Shown one piece after another: positions 1 to 10,465 of a DNA stretch of 64,000 nucleotides. The first letter of the stretch is position 1, and each line of letters opens with the position of its first letter. The notes beneath the pieces were generated by a model, which ran no database searches, had not been told where the DNA came from, and saw nothing but the letters and a program-made list of their open reading frames with translations. Source of the stretch: Argyresthia goedartella. Lineage: Eukaryota; Arthropoda; Insecta; Lepidoptera; Argyresthiidae. The stretch is taken from positions 27,837,674 through 27,901,673 of the forward strand of contig OX463808.1 of NCBI GenBank assembly GCA_949825045.1. The letters run 5' to 3'. Position numbers and translations under genes: made by a program.

Positions 1-639
1 CTTTAGTTTCTAGACAGCAGATTGCCTATAATGATCTGAATAATTAAATTGATTGGTTACCGATACAGGCCCTAAATCAGCCCCCTTATTCAGAAACACA
101 AATTGTCTGAAAACTATGAAAATTTAACAGTTTTCGTATACACTAAACGTCAATATGATACTAACTGCGTTGTTTGCGGTGGACTTTCGTTAATAAGGGC
201 CCGGGTCATATGATGACATCGGCAACGTCTACGTCACTGACGTTTGACTTGAAATTTGTCTGCGAGGGGGACTTCAGCTTCATGGGTACAAGAAGTTGGA
301 GCGCGCTATTTATATTTACTTGGATGGTTATGGCACCGAGAAAGAAAAAAAGAGCAATCATGTTACGATCTCCAGGACGTGTTCTTTAATGAACCTAGGT
401 TAATTAGCCCTAGGGTTAACATTTATCCTGAGGAAGGTATAGTTGTGTTATCAGTGGCTATATCTAAATTGGATGCTTAGGTTGTCCGAAACAGCAAATT
501 AAACGAGAGCAGCGGATGTTCCGCTTGATATCGCAAGAGGTGGACGAGAACTTCTTATTAGACTTAAACAAATAAATGTTAGTTTAGTTACGAGTTCAAT
601 GCACACAAACAACACGTATAATAAATGTAGCCCATTAAT
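1..639. other. AT-rich DNA, no gene recognised
   Basis: I see no convincing gene here. Overlapping open stretches between about 174 and 575 are short, lie in different frames and lack recognisable motifs. A 23-codon stretch near 505-575 looks protein-like but is too short and isolated to call. The sequence could be an old transposon remnant or intergenic DNA. Confidence 0.4.
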
Positions 640-880
640 TTCCCCACCGAGGGGCACAGGCCTTTACCCGGATACGAGTAAGATTAAGCCTTACTCCACC
701 ATACTGGCTCAGAGCGGGTTGATGGAGGGGTTTAACGTTCACTACCACGTAGCGAAAGTAGCCGGGACCCATGGCTTAACGTGTCCACAGAAACACTGAA
801 CGTCCGACACTATACTTAAGATAAATTAATTATCTCATTGGTACATACATGGTCAGGATCCGAACCTCTTTACCACAACG
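640..880. repeat. Degenerate SINE-like interspersed repeat
   Basis: The stretch has the wording I associate with a widespread lepidopteran interspersed repeat: a phrase on pale 'GGGCACAGGCCT', then 'AAGCCTTACTCCACCAT', then a block ending 'GTCAGGATCCGAACCTC'. The last block resembles a decayed tRNA-like B box on the opposite strand. Recognition is from memory of the family, with no second full copy in the window, so boundaries are approximate. Confidence 0.35.
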
Positions 881-1281
881 AACAAACATACAGAAATAAA
901 TAAATTAACTTATAAATAAAGGCGAGCTTATCTTTAAGAAGATCGCATCCAGCAAACCAACTTACAATAACACTGTAATTTGTTGATCTGGTGTACAAAA
1001 TAAAGCATACTTTACCTAAAACTTATAGAATATGTAACCTTAATTAAAATATATAAACGAGTACCTACAAAAATCTATTAGATCTTCACCATAAGGCCAG
1101 TAATATATGTAACAGATAATTTAAACGGCGTTCAATATATATCTGCGCTCGTGACTATACATTCCAATTTTGGAGCCGCATACATAATAAACATAAAATA
1201 AATACAATATCAATAAATAATTTCAATAAATTTTCATTTATATTTATAAAAATGGGACATTATATCTATTATATTATAATA

Positions 1282-2095
1282 TTACGTACAAAAAAAAAAA
1301 CAATTCATATTAATTCTGAAGAGAAACGTAGGTAGTGCTTTTTCACGCAACTTAAAAATATATTGAGAGTTGGACTGTCCCTGATAGCGGGCACAGGGGA
1401 GTGCATTCCAGACCCGCAGCATGGCTTGCACTCGCCCGTGCTGATAGGACGCGGTGCTATGCCGTGGATTTGTGAGCATGGAAGCTGTGTGAGATAATAA
1501 ATATTATAAATAATTATCGGAGGACAATCTTACACAAATCAAACTAGGCCCATAGTAAGCTCAATAAGGCTTGTTTCATGGGTACTAGACGACGATACAC
1601 TTAACATAGATAGATACTTATGTAAATACATAGAAAACATCGAAGACTAAGGAACAAATATTCATGTTCATCACACAAATACTTGCCCTTACCGGGATTC
1701 GAACCCAGGACCGTCAGCTTCGTGGGCAGGGTCAAGGTCTTCGAAGCCTTGCAGGAAGCTTAGATATCGAGGATTCCTTGAATTTTGTACAGGAAATTGA
1801 GGACTTAAGAATCCCGGCGAAAGTGGGGCGGCAGCCACTTCAACCCCTTGCGATGCTGTGGTTTGTAGTATTTGTGCAGCCCAAAGATGAACCAAATTCC
1901 GACATTTTGTAGTCGTTCGAGTTTATTCAGTAGTTCTTCATTAGTAGAAGATCTAATGAAGAACTCAGCAGATATCAGCATAATAAATAAGGGGTAGAAA
2001 GAGAGACTGAGTGAGAGTGAACTTTGTCTGTTAAGGTAAAAAGTACTGGAGTCTCTCGAGAGAGTGAAAGGCATATACTCATCGACTGACCTCAC
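1282..2095 (-). mobile_element. 3' fragment of a LINE, interrupted by a SINE
   Basis: Two minus-strand pieces look like parts of one non-LTR retrotransposon. The upstream piece (about 1915 down to 1790) encodes 'LERLQNVGIWFIFGLHKYY' followed by 'LKWLPPHFRRD', which fits the conserved region after the reverse transcriptase of Jockey-like LINEs. The downstream piece (about 1480 down to 1282) encodes 'RVWNALP' and 'FKLREKALPTF', typical of the extreme C-terminus of the same class. Between them lies a tRNA-derived SINE. The copy is 5'-truncated and dead. That the two pieces belong together is inference from order and spacing. Confidence 0.5.
1545..1745 (-). mobile_element. tRNA-derived SINE
   Basis: Read on the minus strand, the sequence has a tRNA-like B box (GGTTCGAATCCCGGTAAGGG at about 1689-1708), then TTTGTGTGATGAACATGAAT and GAACAAATATTC-type wording, then an AT-rich tail with TATGTATTTACATAAGTATC-like repeats near 1606-1632. 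This is the layout of common lepidopteran SINEs transcribed by RNA polymerase III. A related remnant lies near 12,760-12,850. The exact ends were not fixed because I saw no clear target duplication. Confidence 0.6.
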
Positions 2096-2246
2096 ATGCG
2101 ATGACTAGGACTGTTGGTTGTCGAAGATATAACCCAGGTTTTCAACTTTATCGCTTTATATGCTTATGATGCCATTTAAAGTGACAGTTGGAATGGGTTG
2201 TTGCTGTAGCAACTTGATATAGTGTCTGGTACCTATAAAACTGACC

Positions 2247-2759
2247 ATGGATGACTTTGTAGTCCTGTTGTGTGGGATGAATGATCGTAACCCCTGTGAG
2301 TTCCAATTTGAACTTAGGGCCTGGTTGCAAAAAGTACAAAATACAAATGTAATCATACCAAAGGTATTACATAGTCTCTACCTTAACGAAAATAGGCTAA
2401 ATTATGAAATCAGATTCATTGCGAGCGCATTTAAAAACTGTACGTTTGTCGATCTGCCACTGAAGAATAATGTGCACGTACTGAGGTCAGTATTTATGTC
2501 CCAATCAGTCCTCAGGGAAATTCTGCGTATAGACTATAAAATAAAGTTTGATGCTCATATTCACACAGCAAAGCAAGGCCACATCAAGTCAAGAAAGAAC
2601 GAAGATAAGTGTACTCAAACTAACTTTACATATGTACAAAATAGCAGTGATAACACAAACTCTCAACAAAACAATGATAATCATATTGAATCTGAAGTAA
2701 CTGGTAGCAATACAAATGGAAGAGAATACTGTAACAATTCTGACTTTTTTCGTAAATAA
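2247..2759 (+). CDS. LINE ORF1 remnant with a possible SGNH-esterase motif
   Basis: This 170-residue frame opens with 'VVLLCGMNDRN' at residues 5-15. The GxND core matches block III of SGNH/GDSL hydrolases, a domain found in ORF1 of several CR1-type LINEs. The C-terminal third is rich in Asn, Gln and Ser and looks disordered. The stop overlaps the start of the ORF2 endonuclease frame by about 40 bases, an arrangement that allows coupled translation in LINEs. No block I Ser motif (GDS) is visible, so the domain is either 5'-truncated or only a remnant. The esterase assignment is inferred from one motif and position. Confidence 0.5.
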   Translation: MDDFVVLLCGMNDRNPCEFQFELRAWLQKVQNTNVIIPKVLHSLYLNENRLNYEIRFIASAFKNCTFVDLPLKNNVHVLRSVFMSQSVLREILRIDYKIKFDAHIHTAKQGHIKSRKNEDKCTQTNFTYVQNSSDNTNSQQNNDNHIESEVTGSNTNGREYCNNSDFFRK

Positions 2760-5512
2760 CGTTATAAATCTATTTCATCAAAATATTGATGGACTTATAT
2801 CTAAATCAGACATGTTATCCATTTACTTAGATGAACTTAGAAATAGCGGGACTTCAATAGATGTAATAGGTATAACAGAGCATAATATGATAAAAAACGA
2901 CATAAAGGCACTTAATATTGTAAATTATTCACTGGCTACCTACTCCGCCAGAAGCACAAGGAGTGGTGGTACAGCTATAATTGTGAAAAATGGACTTAAA
3001 TTTCAAATTCTTGACATAAGCGACTGTAACATTCCTAATGCAATAGAGTGTTGTGGTATAATACTTTCAGAGCATAATTTAAATGTAATATGTATATATA
3101 GGAAATGTAAATATGATGTAGCATCTTACGATATATTTTTCGAACTTAGATAAGCTATTGTCGAAACTTTGCCGTGGTAGACGTAAGACTATAATATGTG
3201 GGGATTTTAATATAGACCGGCTTCATCGGGACAAGTATGCAGTATATTTTGAACAATTACTACTACATTACAACTTAAGACTTACATTCAACGAACCCAC
3301 ACGTCTGAGTAGTGGGACCTGTCTTGACAATTTTATTCAAAACATTAGAGAATGCAAAGGCCGAATAATAGAGTTAGCGCTTTCGGATCATACTGGACAG
3401 TTACTAGAATGCCCTGTAAGAAAATACTGTACACTAGACTATTGGTTTGTAAAAAAACGGGATTACCATAAAGATAACCTTGACAAATTCAAAGAGTGTA
3501 TTTCAAACCTGAGTTTTTCTGAGTGTTTAACCAGTTCTGATGCCAACGTTGCCTATAATGAATTTCATGAAATATTTGTGTTGATGTATGACCTATGCTT
3601 CCCGGTAATAAAAATAAAATGTACTAGCAGCGTGCGACCTCGGTGGATCTCTAAGGGAATACGAAGATGCTCAAAAAGAAAAATGGAGTTGTTATGGACA
3701 TACAGACGCGCTCCAAATGAAAACAATAAATATAATTTCAAAACATATGCTAAAAGACTTAAAAGAATAATAAAACTCACACAAAAATCCCAGAACGATT
3801 ATTTTATACAAACTTCAAACAATAAATGTCGAGCTACATGGAAAATAATAAATAACAACTTGAATAATAAAAAAAACGCACCAAAAGAAAGCATTAAACA
3901 AATAAAATTGAACAATCGGGTTATTAGCGATCCCAAGGAGATAGCCCAAGCTTTTAACAATTTTTACATTGATCAAGTTGAACAACAACAAAAAGCAGAG
4001 GCAACTAGCAACAGAACAAAACTGAAGTCATTTCCAAAATCTCTATTCTTTAAACCTACCACACCGTTTGAAGTATATCAAATAATAAACGCTCTCAAAA
4101 ATACAAATAGTACGGGATATGACAACATTTGTACAACAGTAATAAAGCATGTAGCATTGATCATATCACCAGTCTTAAGTCACATCATAAATCTGTGTGT
4201 AGAACAGGGTGTTTTCCCTGAAAAGCTTAAGACCACAATTATTAAACCAATGTTCAAAAAAGATGACAGAGAAAACATGTCCTTCTATAGACCAGTCGCA
4301 CTCATTCCTATACTCTCCAAAGTAGTCGAAAAGGTCATTTATAATGCCATAAACGCCTATTTTGAAAGCAACAACATATTTAGAAAAGAACAAAAAGGAT
4401 TTCGAAAAAATAAGACCATAGATCAAGCAATTTATGATTTCCTCTTAAGTGTAGTAACCAGCTTAGATAATAAAATTCCTGTGTCTGCATTGTATATGGA
4501 CATGACCAAAGCTTTTGATTATGTGGATCATTCCATCCTGATAAACAAACTATACATGTATGGCGTCCGAGGTAACGTGCTTGATCTTATTAAATGCTAT
4601 CTGTGCAACCGACAACAACTGACTCAAATGTCCAGAGTAGACAAGACAACTAAAACAGAATATAATTATTATTCAGATTCAAGGACAGTGCAATATGGAG
4701 TACCACAAGGTAGCGTTTTGGGACCACTGTTATTTATAATATATCTAAATGATTTACCTGACGCGGTCAATTTCCCAATCGTAATGTTTGCTGATGATAG
4801 CACAATGATAGCAGAAGGTCGAAATATTAATACTTATGAATCTGACATAAATAATTCCCTAAAAAATATTATTGAATGGCTCGGACAAAATAATCTTGTA
4901 ATTAATTTAAATAAAACTAATATAATGACATTCACAAATAATTACAATAATATTAATAATAAAATTGACATCCACTATGGTACAAAAATAATTGAGGAAA
5001 TTCATGACACCAAATTTTTAGGTTTAACAATCGACTCCCACTTAACATGGAAAACACATATTGATAATGTCTGCACAAAGTTAAGCCAATTCTCGTATGC
5101 ACTATTTATGCTTGCTAAGGTAGCTAGAGTCACTACCTTGCTATCAGCATACCATGCTTATGTGGCTTCGACTCTCAAATATGGTGTTATATTCTGGGGC
5201 AACTCAACGGATAAGGACAGAGCCTTTAAAGCACAAAAAAGATGTTTAAGAGCGATATGTCATTTAAAACAAATAGAAACATGTCAGCCACATTTCAAAA
5301 AATTAAGAATTTTAACTCTACCATCGTTATATATCTATGAAATGGCCGTTTATGTAAGAAATAATTGGGATCATTTTAAAAAAATAAATTCAAAAAGAAA
5401 CATTATGTTAAGCATAACGCGGCACTCGACCGCACTATTTCAAAAAAATGTGTTTGGGATGATACCAAAAATTTATAACAATATTCCAAAATGTATCAGA
5501 GAAATAGAATAA
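2716..5512 (+). pseudogene. LINE ORF2: endonuclease and reverse transcriptase, frameshifted
   Basis: ORF2 would nick chromosomal DNA and copy the LINE RNA at the nick. The first part (2716-3153) has endonuclease residues 'HQNIDG' and 'TEHN'. After a one-base frameshift near the T-run at about 3135-3155, the second frame (3158-5512, 784 residues) continues with 'CGDFNIDRLH' and 'LSDHTG', completing the endonuclease core. Reverse transcriptase follows with 'YMDMTKAFDYVDH', 'QYGVPQGSVLGPLLF' and the catalytic 'FADDS' near 4786. The C-terminal block contains 'LKYGVIFWGNS'. Apart from the frameshift, the frame is open to its natural end, so inactivation is probably recent. Confidence 0.8.
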
Positions 5513-5893
5513 TTTAATTTATTTAAATTAAAGCTTAAAGAACATTTGCTTAATAAAGCCTACTATAGCGTACAAGATTTCCTCAATGGTGACTGAAAGA
5601 TTGCTTAATGGGTGGTAGCGTATGTTTATTAAGGATCTATGTAATTTGCAGTATTTGAATAATCAAACGGACATGTAATATAATGTACTGTTATGTAATT
5701 TAAATTTAATCTAAATATAATTTAATTTAAATTAATATTTGTACGCCTTTAAGGTAGAGTGTGGCAAGAACAATATTTATTTAACAACCCTGTAACCCAC
5801 ATTCACAAATAAAATATCTTTATCTTTATCTTTAAATCATTGTCTGGGACTTGTTCGGGTTAACCAGGAGTCCGAAGGATGAAGCCCAGCTTC

Positions 5894-6103
5894 TCAACTC
5901 TCACGATCAGCGTTCAGTGCATCCACAGTAGAGCTTACGTCGTTGGAAGAGAAGTGGTCATAAATCTGGAGATCATCAGCGTAGAGGTGATATGAGGAAG
6001 ACAAAAAGGACGGGAATGAGTTAATGAAAATTGAGAATAGAAGTGGAAGATCACCTTGAGGGACGCCAGTAGAGGTCAACCATTCAGTAGATGCCTTCTC
6101 CAA
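5894..6103 (-). pseudogene. LINE reverse transcriptase scrap
   Basis: A minus-strand frame encodes 'STGVPQGDLPLLFSIFIN' followed by 'YHLYADDLQIY', which are conserved reverse-transcriptase blocks including the YADD catalytic site. Nothing before or after these blocks is preserved. The wording differs from the LINE just upstream, so this is a separate family. It is a severely truncated copy. Confidence 0.7.
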
Positions 6104-6564
6104 TCAGATACGCTGCCGCCGATATCTCAAATAGCAGCTGGCAGCGTTCAATCACTTTGGAGAGGATGGGCACGATAGAAATATGACGAAATTTTATAAA
6201 ATATGCAGGACTGAAAGTTTGAGATAGTGGGACGACTAATGCTTTTTACCACATGGAGGTGAAGACGCCATTCTATATAGAAAAAATATTTTGTGTGAAA
6301 TAGCGAGTAGTCGTTTGTCCAGAATTATAAAAAGGTATTTTAAGGAAAAATGTATTACCACCTACAGATTTCGAGTGGACTACTAGTATCGCATTCATGA
6401 CCACGTTGATTTCACCGATGCTCAAGTTGAATGATGTGGCGTTATTTTTGATCTTGTACCTAAACTTGGTGTACAATAGTACATTTAATAAAGTGACGGG
6501 AAAAAAAACATCCGAGTTACATATTTTACACATAGAATGGCGGCGGTGCCTTGGAAATTAATAC

Positions 6565-7720
6565 ACATACGAGGGCTGTTCCAAAATTTTCAGTGAAATG
6601 AAAAATAGTTAGAACATCAAAAAAGTTTATCTACAGTTTTTAAAAATATTCCCCTCCAACCCTAGGCACTTATGCATTCGAGTAAACCAGTCCTCAAAAC
6701 ATTTGAAAAACGCATGTTGCTGGAGGTCGAAAAATAACCGACGAAATTCTTCGACGGCGTCGTTTGCGGTTTTAAATTTTCGTCCCCGAAGCATTTTTTT
6801 TTACTGTGGGAAATAAAAAAAAGCGCTCGAACCTAAATCTGGGCTGAACGGAGGTTGGGGTAACATTTATGCCCCGAAGTTGATAAATAGTCGATGGTTC
6901 TAGCAGCTGTGTGAGCGGGCGCGTTATCTTGGTGAAAAAGAATACCACCTACTACCCAAGAATACCCACTACTCAACTCCCCAAAAGCTTGAGGTAGACA
7001 AACTTCGGAATACCATTCACTAGTAACTGTTCTACGGTCTTCTAGCGGGATTTCTACTACTAGTCCACTACGTCAAAAAAAACGGCAATCATTTTTTTAT
7101 TAACGCTCCGACTGTGAGGTAATTTTGTGGGCATCTGGTCCTCTTCAAACACCCATTGCGTGGATTGTTGCTTAGTAAGAAGATCGTAGCTATGGATCCA
7201 ATATTCATCAGTTGTCATGATGTAGGATACGTTTTGTGAAGTTCCTGCTTCGAACTTTTTCAGCATAAATTTGCACCAATCAACACCACGGTATTGTTTC
7301 TCTTCTGTGGGAGAATGAGGTATCCACCGCGAAGCAACCTTTATGACTTTCAGGTGTTCATGTAGGATAGTGGAAACTGCCTGTGATCCAATCTTCAATT
7401 CATCCTGAATCTCCATACGTGTAATATTTCTATTTTAACGCAATAGCCACTCCATCCTGATGACGTTTTCATGAGTTACTGCAGTTGTTGGTCGGCCGGT
7501 TCGGGGAATCATCATTTAGGTTCTCTCGACCACGTTTAAATTCACGAAACCAATCAGTGACTGTTGCTAGCCCAGGAGCAGACTCCCCAAGGGCAGCTTG
7601 TAAATTTTCGTTGGATTTCTTAAAGGTCAACCTGCGTTTATAATCATAGAAAATCATAGCACGAAAAGCTTCCCGCAAGACGTCCATGGTTGCAAACAAA
7701 ACAAGAACGACAGATAATTT
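6565..7720 (-). mobile_element. Dead mariner transposon
   Basis: The minus strand carries two frames of a mariner transposase. The left border near 6567 reads 'ACGAGGGCTGTTCCAAAA', which resembles a mariner terminal repeat. No matching terminal repeat was found to the right of the start codon (7700-7870), so that end is missing or too decayed to see, possibly lost when the neighbouring Copia sequence arrived. Confidence 0.7.
7060..7699 (-). pseudogene. Mariner transposase, broken
   Basis: The N-terminal piece (7699-7469) has the mariner helix-turn-helix region: 'RAMIFYDYKRRLTFKKS' and 'TVTDWFREFKRGRENL'. The second piece (7416-7060), in another frame, holds 'TTDEYWIHSYDLLTKQQS', which carries the first catalytic Asp of the D,D34D site, and 'FFDVVD' near its end, which should carry the second. 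Sequence beyond this point has no open frame, so the third Asp is lost. Mariner transposases cut and paste DNA at TA sites; this one cannot. Confidence 0.75.
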
Positions 7721-7998
7721 TCAAAATAATTTGAAAAAATAACTATTCATATGCCAATGATGATGATGATGACCAGCCAATGATTTTCACAGAAAGGAGG
7801 TTTGCATTCAAAATAGTGTCAGAAAAAAAGAGGTAATATTTACTCTGGGGCTAACAATTTTCGGAATTTTTGATTTAATGAATGATGCAGATAGAAAGAG
7901 GAAAACTAAAGATTGTGATTTTGAACCAGGACACAAAGTTTATGTTAAAAACATAACCAAAGAAGAAAGTTGTTAAAGGAGCGCGCATAGACTTAAAT

Positions 7999-8670
7999 TT
8001 GGCAACAGAAAAGGATCTAAGGATCCTGGTGAAAGTTCTTACGTTAATTTTCAGCGCACCATTCAAGTATTCCGTTGGAATGAAAAGATATTTTGTGTTG
8101 TTTAAAGATGACTTCTCAAAGTATAGATATGACTACCTGATGAAAAAGAAATCAGAGGTCAAAGACAAGATGCAAGTGCTTTTAGACCAAGCGAAGGCTA
8201 CAGGACATGTCATCAAAGAACTATTCATTGATAATGGAGGAGAGGAGAGTATTATTCATAGACTTATCATGCCACATACACCACAGCAAAATGCAGTAGA
8301 GCGAGACAACCGTACTGTAGTTGAAGCTGTACGAACTATTATGCATGTACCAGGAAGAGAATAACCTGAAGGAATATGGGCTGAGATAGTCAACACAGTG
8401 GTATATGTATTAAATAGAGCAGGACCCTCCGTAGAGGATAAGAATCCTCATGAAGTATGGTTTAATGAGAAACCCAGAATAAGTCATTTGCATATCATCG
8501 GAAGCACATGCAATGCTCACGTGCCTAAGGTTTCTAGAAAGAAATTTGATAAAATGCTATCAAAGGCATTTTTATCGGATACAATTATGATGAAGGATAC
8601 AGAGTGTATGTCAAAGAAAAATGTCAAGTCATCAATTCAAGAGATGTCATTTTTGATGAGAAGATCTTAA
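7999..8670 (+). pseudogene. Copia integrase fragment
   Basis: Frame 7999-8364 holds 'YFVLFKDDFSKYRY' (first catalytic Asp), 'ELFIDNGGEE' (second Asp) and 'MPHTPQQNAVERDNRT' (catalytic Glu), the D,D35E core of Copia integrase. A stop near 8362 separates it from the next frame (8398-8670), which has 'YVLNRAGPSVEDKNPHEVW' and 'HIIGSTCNAHVPKV', the conserved segment downstream of the Copia integrase core. Integrase would join retroelement cDNA to the chromosome. Confidence 0.75.
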
Positions 8671-9389
8671 ATCCAATGAATGAGATTGCAACCAAAAAAT
8701 TTGATCGCACAATTCAACTCGAAATAAAGCTAGAAACTGAGCACATGGATGATGTTGAAACAGAGTCAATAGACAGTTACAATACTGCTGATCCTGAAAA
8801 TGAAAGTCATGAGCCAGATCATGATAATAAAGAAGGTAGTGAGAGTGAGATCATTCCACCAGAGTATGAACATGATGAGACAGAGCATGGGAATGTAGAG
8901 AGTGGTGAAAATTAAAATATTTTACCTGATCAAGAGATTGTTTATGAAGGCAGAATGACATTGAGAGATCGCTCAAAACTTAAAATGCCACAACGATTTG
9001 ATGAATTTGCAATTAATATGGCTACAGAGCTCAATGAGGGAGAAGAACCTCAGTCTTTTAAAGAAGCAATTCAATCCAAAGATGGTGAGAAATGGAAAAT
9101 TGCCATGGATGATGAAATAAATTCTTTAAATGAGAACCAACCTTGGAAGTTAGTGAACTTACCTGAAAACCGCAAAGCCATTCCTAATAAGTGGGTATTC
9201 AAACTAAAGAAAAACCCTGATGGTGCTCTTGACAGACACAAGGCACATTTAGTTGTAAAAGGCTACTCACAGAAGAGAGGCTTAGATTACTCAGAAACTT
9301 TTAGTCCCGTCGCAAAGATGAGTACCATAAGAGGCGTGCTCAGCAATGCTGCTAGAGACAATTTAAAACTACTGGCAGACGAGGCATAG
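8604..9389 (+). pseudogene. Copia linker and N-terminal reverse transcriptase
   Basis: Frame 8604-8915 is an acidic Glu/Asp-rich linker. Frame 8955-9389 contains the start of the Copia reverse transcriptase: 'WKIAMDDEINSL', 'NKWVFKLKKNPDG', 'HKAHLVVKGYSQKRGLDY' and 'ETFSPVAKM', in that order. It stops before the polymerase YVDD box, which is absent from the window. Confidence 0.75.
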
Positions 9390-9744
9390 CCATAGAGAAG
9401 TAACAGTAGCAATTTCAAGCACTGAGGCGGAAATAGTTGCTGCAAGTGAGGTAGCCAGGGGAATTATTTGGATGAAGAGGCTATTGTAAGCATTCATTGC
9501 CTATCAAAAGTTCCAGTCCTATTCGTTGACAATGAGTCTGCCATAAAACTTGCTCAAAATCCGCCATATGAATATCACAACGAAGCACATAAGGTTGAGA
9601 CATTTCTTTGTTAGAGAGGCAGTGCTGGATGGAACATTGACAGTGAAGAAGGTTCCCACTGAAACACAGCTGGCAGACATAATGACGAAGCCACTGTTCA
9701 AACCAAGACTTGCAAAACTGCTGAAGCTAATGGGTTTGAAGTGA
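9390..9744 (+). pseudogene. Copia RNase H remnant
   Basis: Immediately after the reverse transcriptase break, the sequence near 9400-9480 encodes 'VAISSTEAEIVAASEVARG', the signature end of Copia RNase H. Further frames to 9744 encode 'TQLADIMTKPLFKPRLAKL', the usual C-terminus of Copia polyproteins, ending in a stop at 9742-9744. At least two frameshifts separate these parts. Confidence 0.75.
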
Positions 9745-9829
9745 CTGCCGGTCTGAAGACCTGGAAAGAAGTACAGCTCCTAGGAGAAGATGTTAAAGGA
9801 GATTCAATTAGGATAGTACTCCTTTCAAG

Positions 9830-10353
9830 TTTGACATTGTCAGTTTAAAAAAATTTTATTGTTGTGTTTGCTGTTTCATGTTATGTCCTAGATATATTTT
9901 ACTCAAGACAATATAATTTGTAAAATTTAAGCCGAATACTCATTTAGTGGCAAAGAGTTTAAAGGGTGATAGAAGTTCGTAATGACGAAACAGGCCAGAC
10001 TTACAGAATAAATAGGCTACAATAATAAGGAAGGTTCAAGGAGAGTTTACAACAAGAATAGGAAAATCAAAATGACCTAGAAACAGACCATGACTGACAC
10101 TGACATCAGTGATAAAATATTGATTATATCATAAAATAGTGTGTAAATGAATCCTTGTGATGGTGGACAAAAGAACCAAATTCATTAATTGAAATAATAC
10201 ATTGTTAGTATTATTTACATCATGGTATGGTTACTGGTAAAATATTCATTGGCTCACTTAATAAAACAGTTAAATAAATCATTTAAACAAGGGAGGGATA
10301 TATTGGCTATTTATCTATAAATTATAGTATTGTTTTTGTCTTGAGTTCATACG
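9830..10353. other. AT-rich tail of the Copia element and intron of the ankyrin gene
   Basis: No coding sequence is visible. The left part should be Copia 3' untranslated or LTR DNA. The right part probably belongs to an intron of the minus-strand ankyrin-repeat gene, whose third exon ends at 10466. Confidence 0.4.
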
Positions 10354-10465
10354 TCAGTAATGGGGGGGTGGGACAGTTGTTGTCCGACTGCCGACCGAGC
10401 AGGTTACCGATGGTGTGCTGACAAGCCAAAAGTAGTTGTTTCTAATGATATTACAGCATATGTAC

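Larger units (their letters stand above)
2100..5834 (+). mobile_element. Near-complete CR1/Jockey-like LINE
   Basis: A non-LTR retrotransposon carrying a partial ORF1 (2247-2759), an apurinic-type endonuclease plus reverse transcriptase ORF2 (2716-5512, one frameshift), a short 3' UTR and a simple-repeat tail of ATCTTT units at about 5814-5834. A tail made of short repeats rather than poly(A) is usual in CR1-like LINEs. The 5' end is unclear and probably truncated, because ORF1 lacks an obvious N-terminal region. One frameshift makes the copy non-functional as it stands. Confidence 0.8.
7860..10300 (+). mobile_element. Decayed Ty1/Copia-type LTR retrotransposon
   Basis: Fragments of integrase, reverse transcriptase and RNase H lie in the order expected for a Copia element, integrase first. 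Gag and protease are missing on the left. The frame is broken several times, and most of the reverse transcriptase has been deleted between about 9385 and 9395. A purine stretch 'AAGGGAGGGA' at about 10289-10298 could be the polypurine tract preceding a 3' LTR, but no matching 5' LTR is present, so the right boundary is uncertain. Confidence 0.7.

Noticed and set aside
174..575. Overlapping short open frames near the left edge
   Set aside because: They are short, in competing frames, and lack motifs or splice signals that agree.
1689..1710. Sequence like a tRNA T-arm on the minus strand
   Set aside because: It is part of the SINE: no full tRNA cloverleaf, no proper acceptor stem.
6273..6533. 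Minus-strand 86-codon frame between LINE scrap and mariner
   Set aside because: No recognisable motif; probably repeat-derived non-coding DNA.
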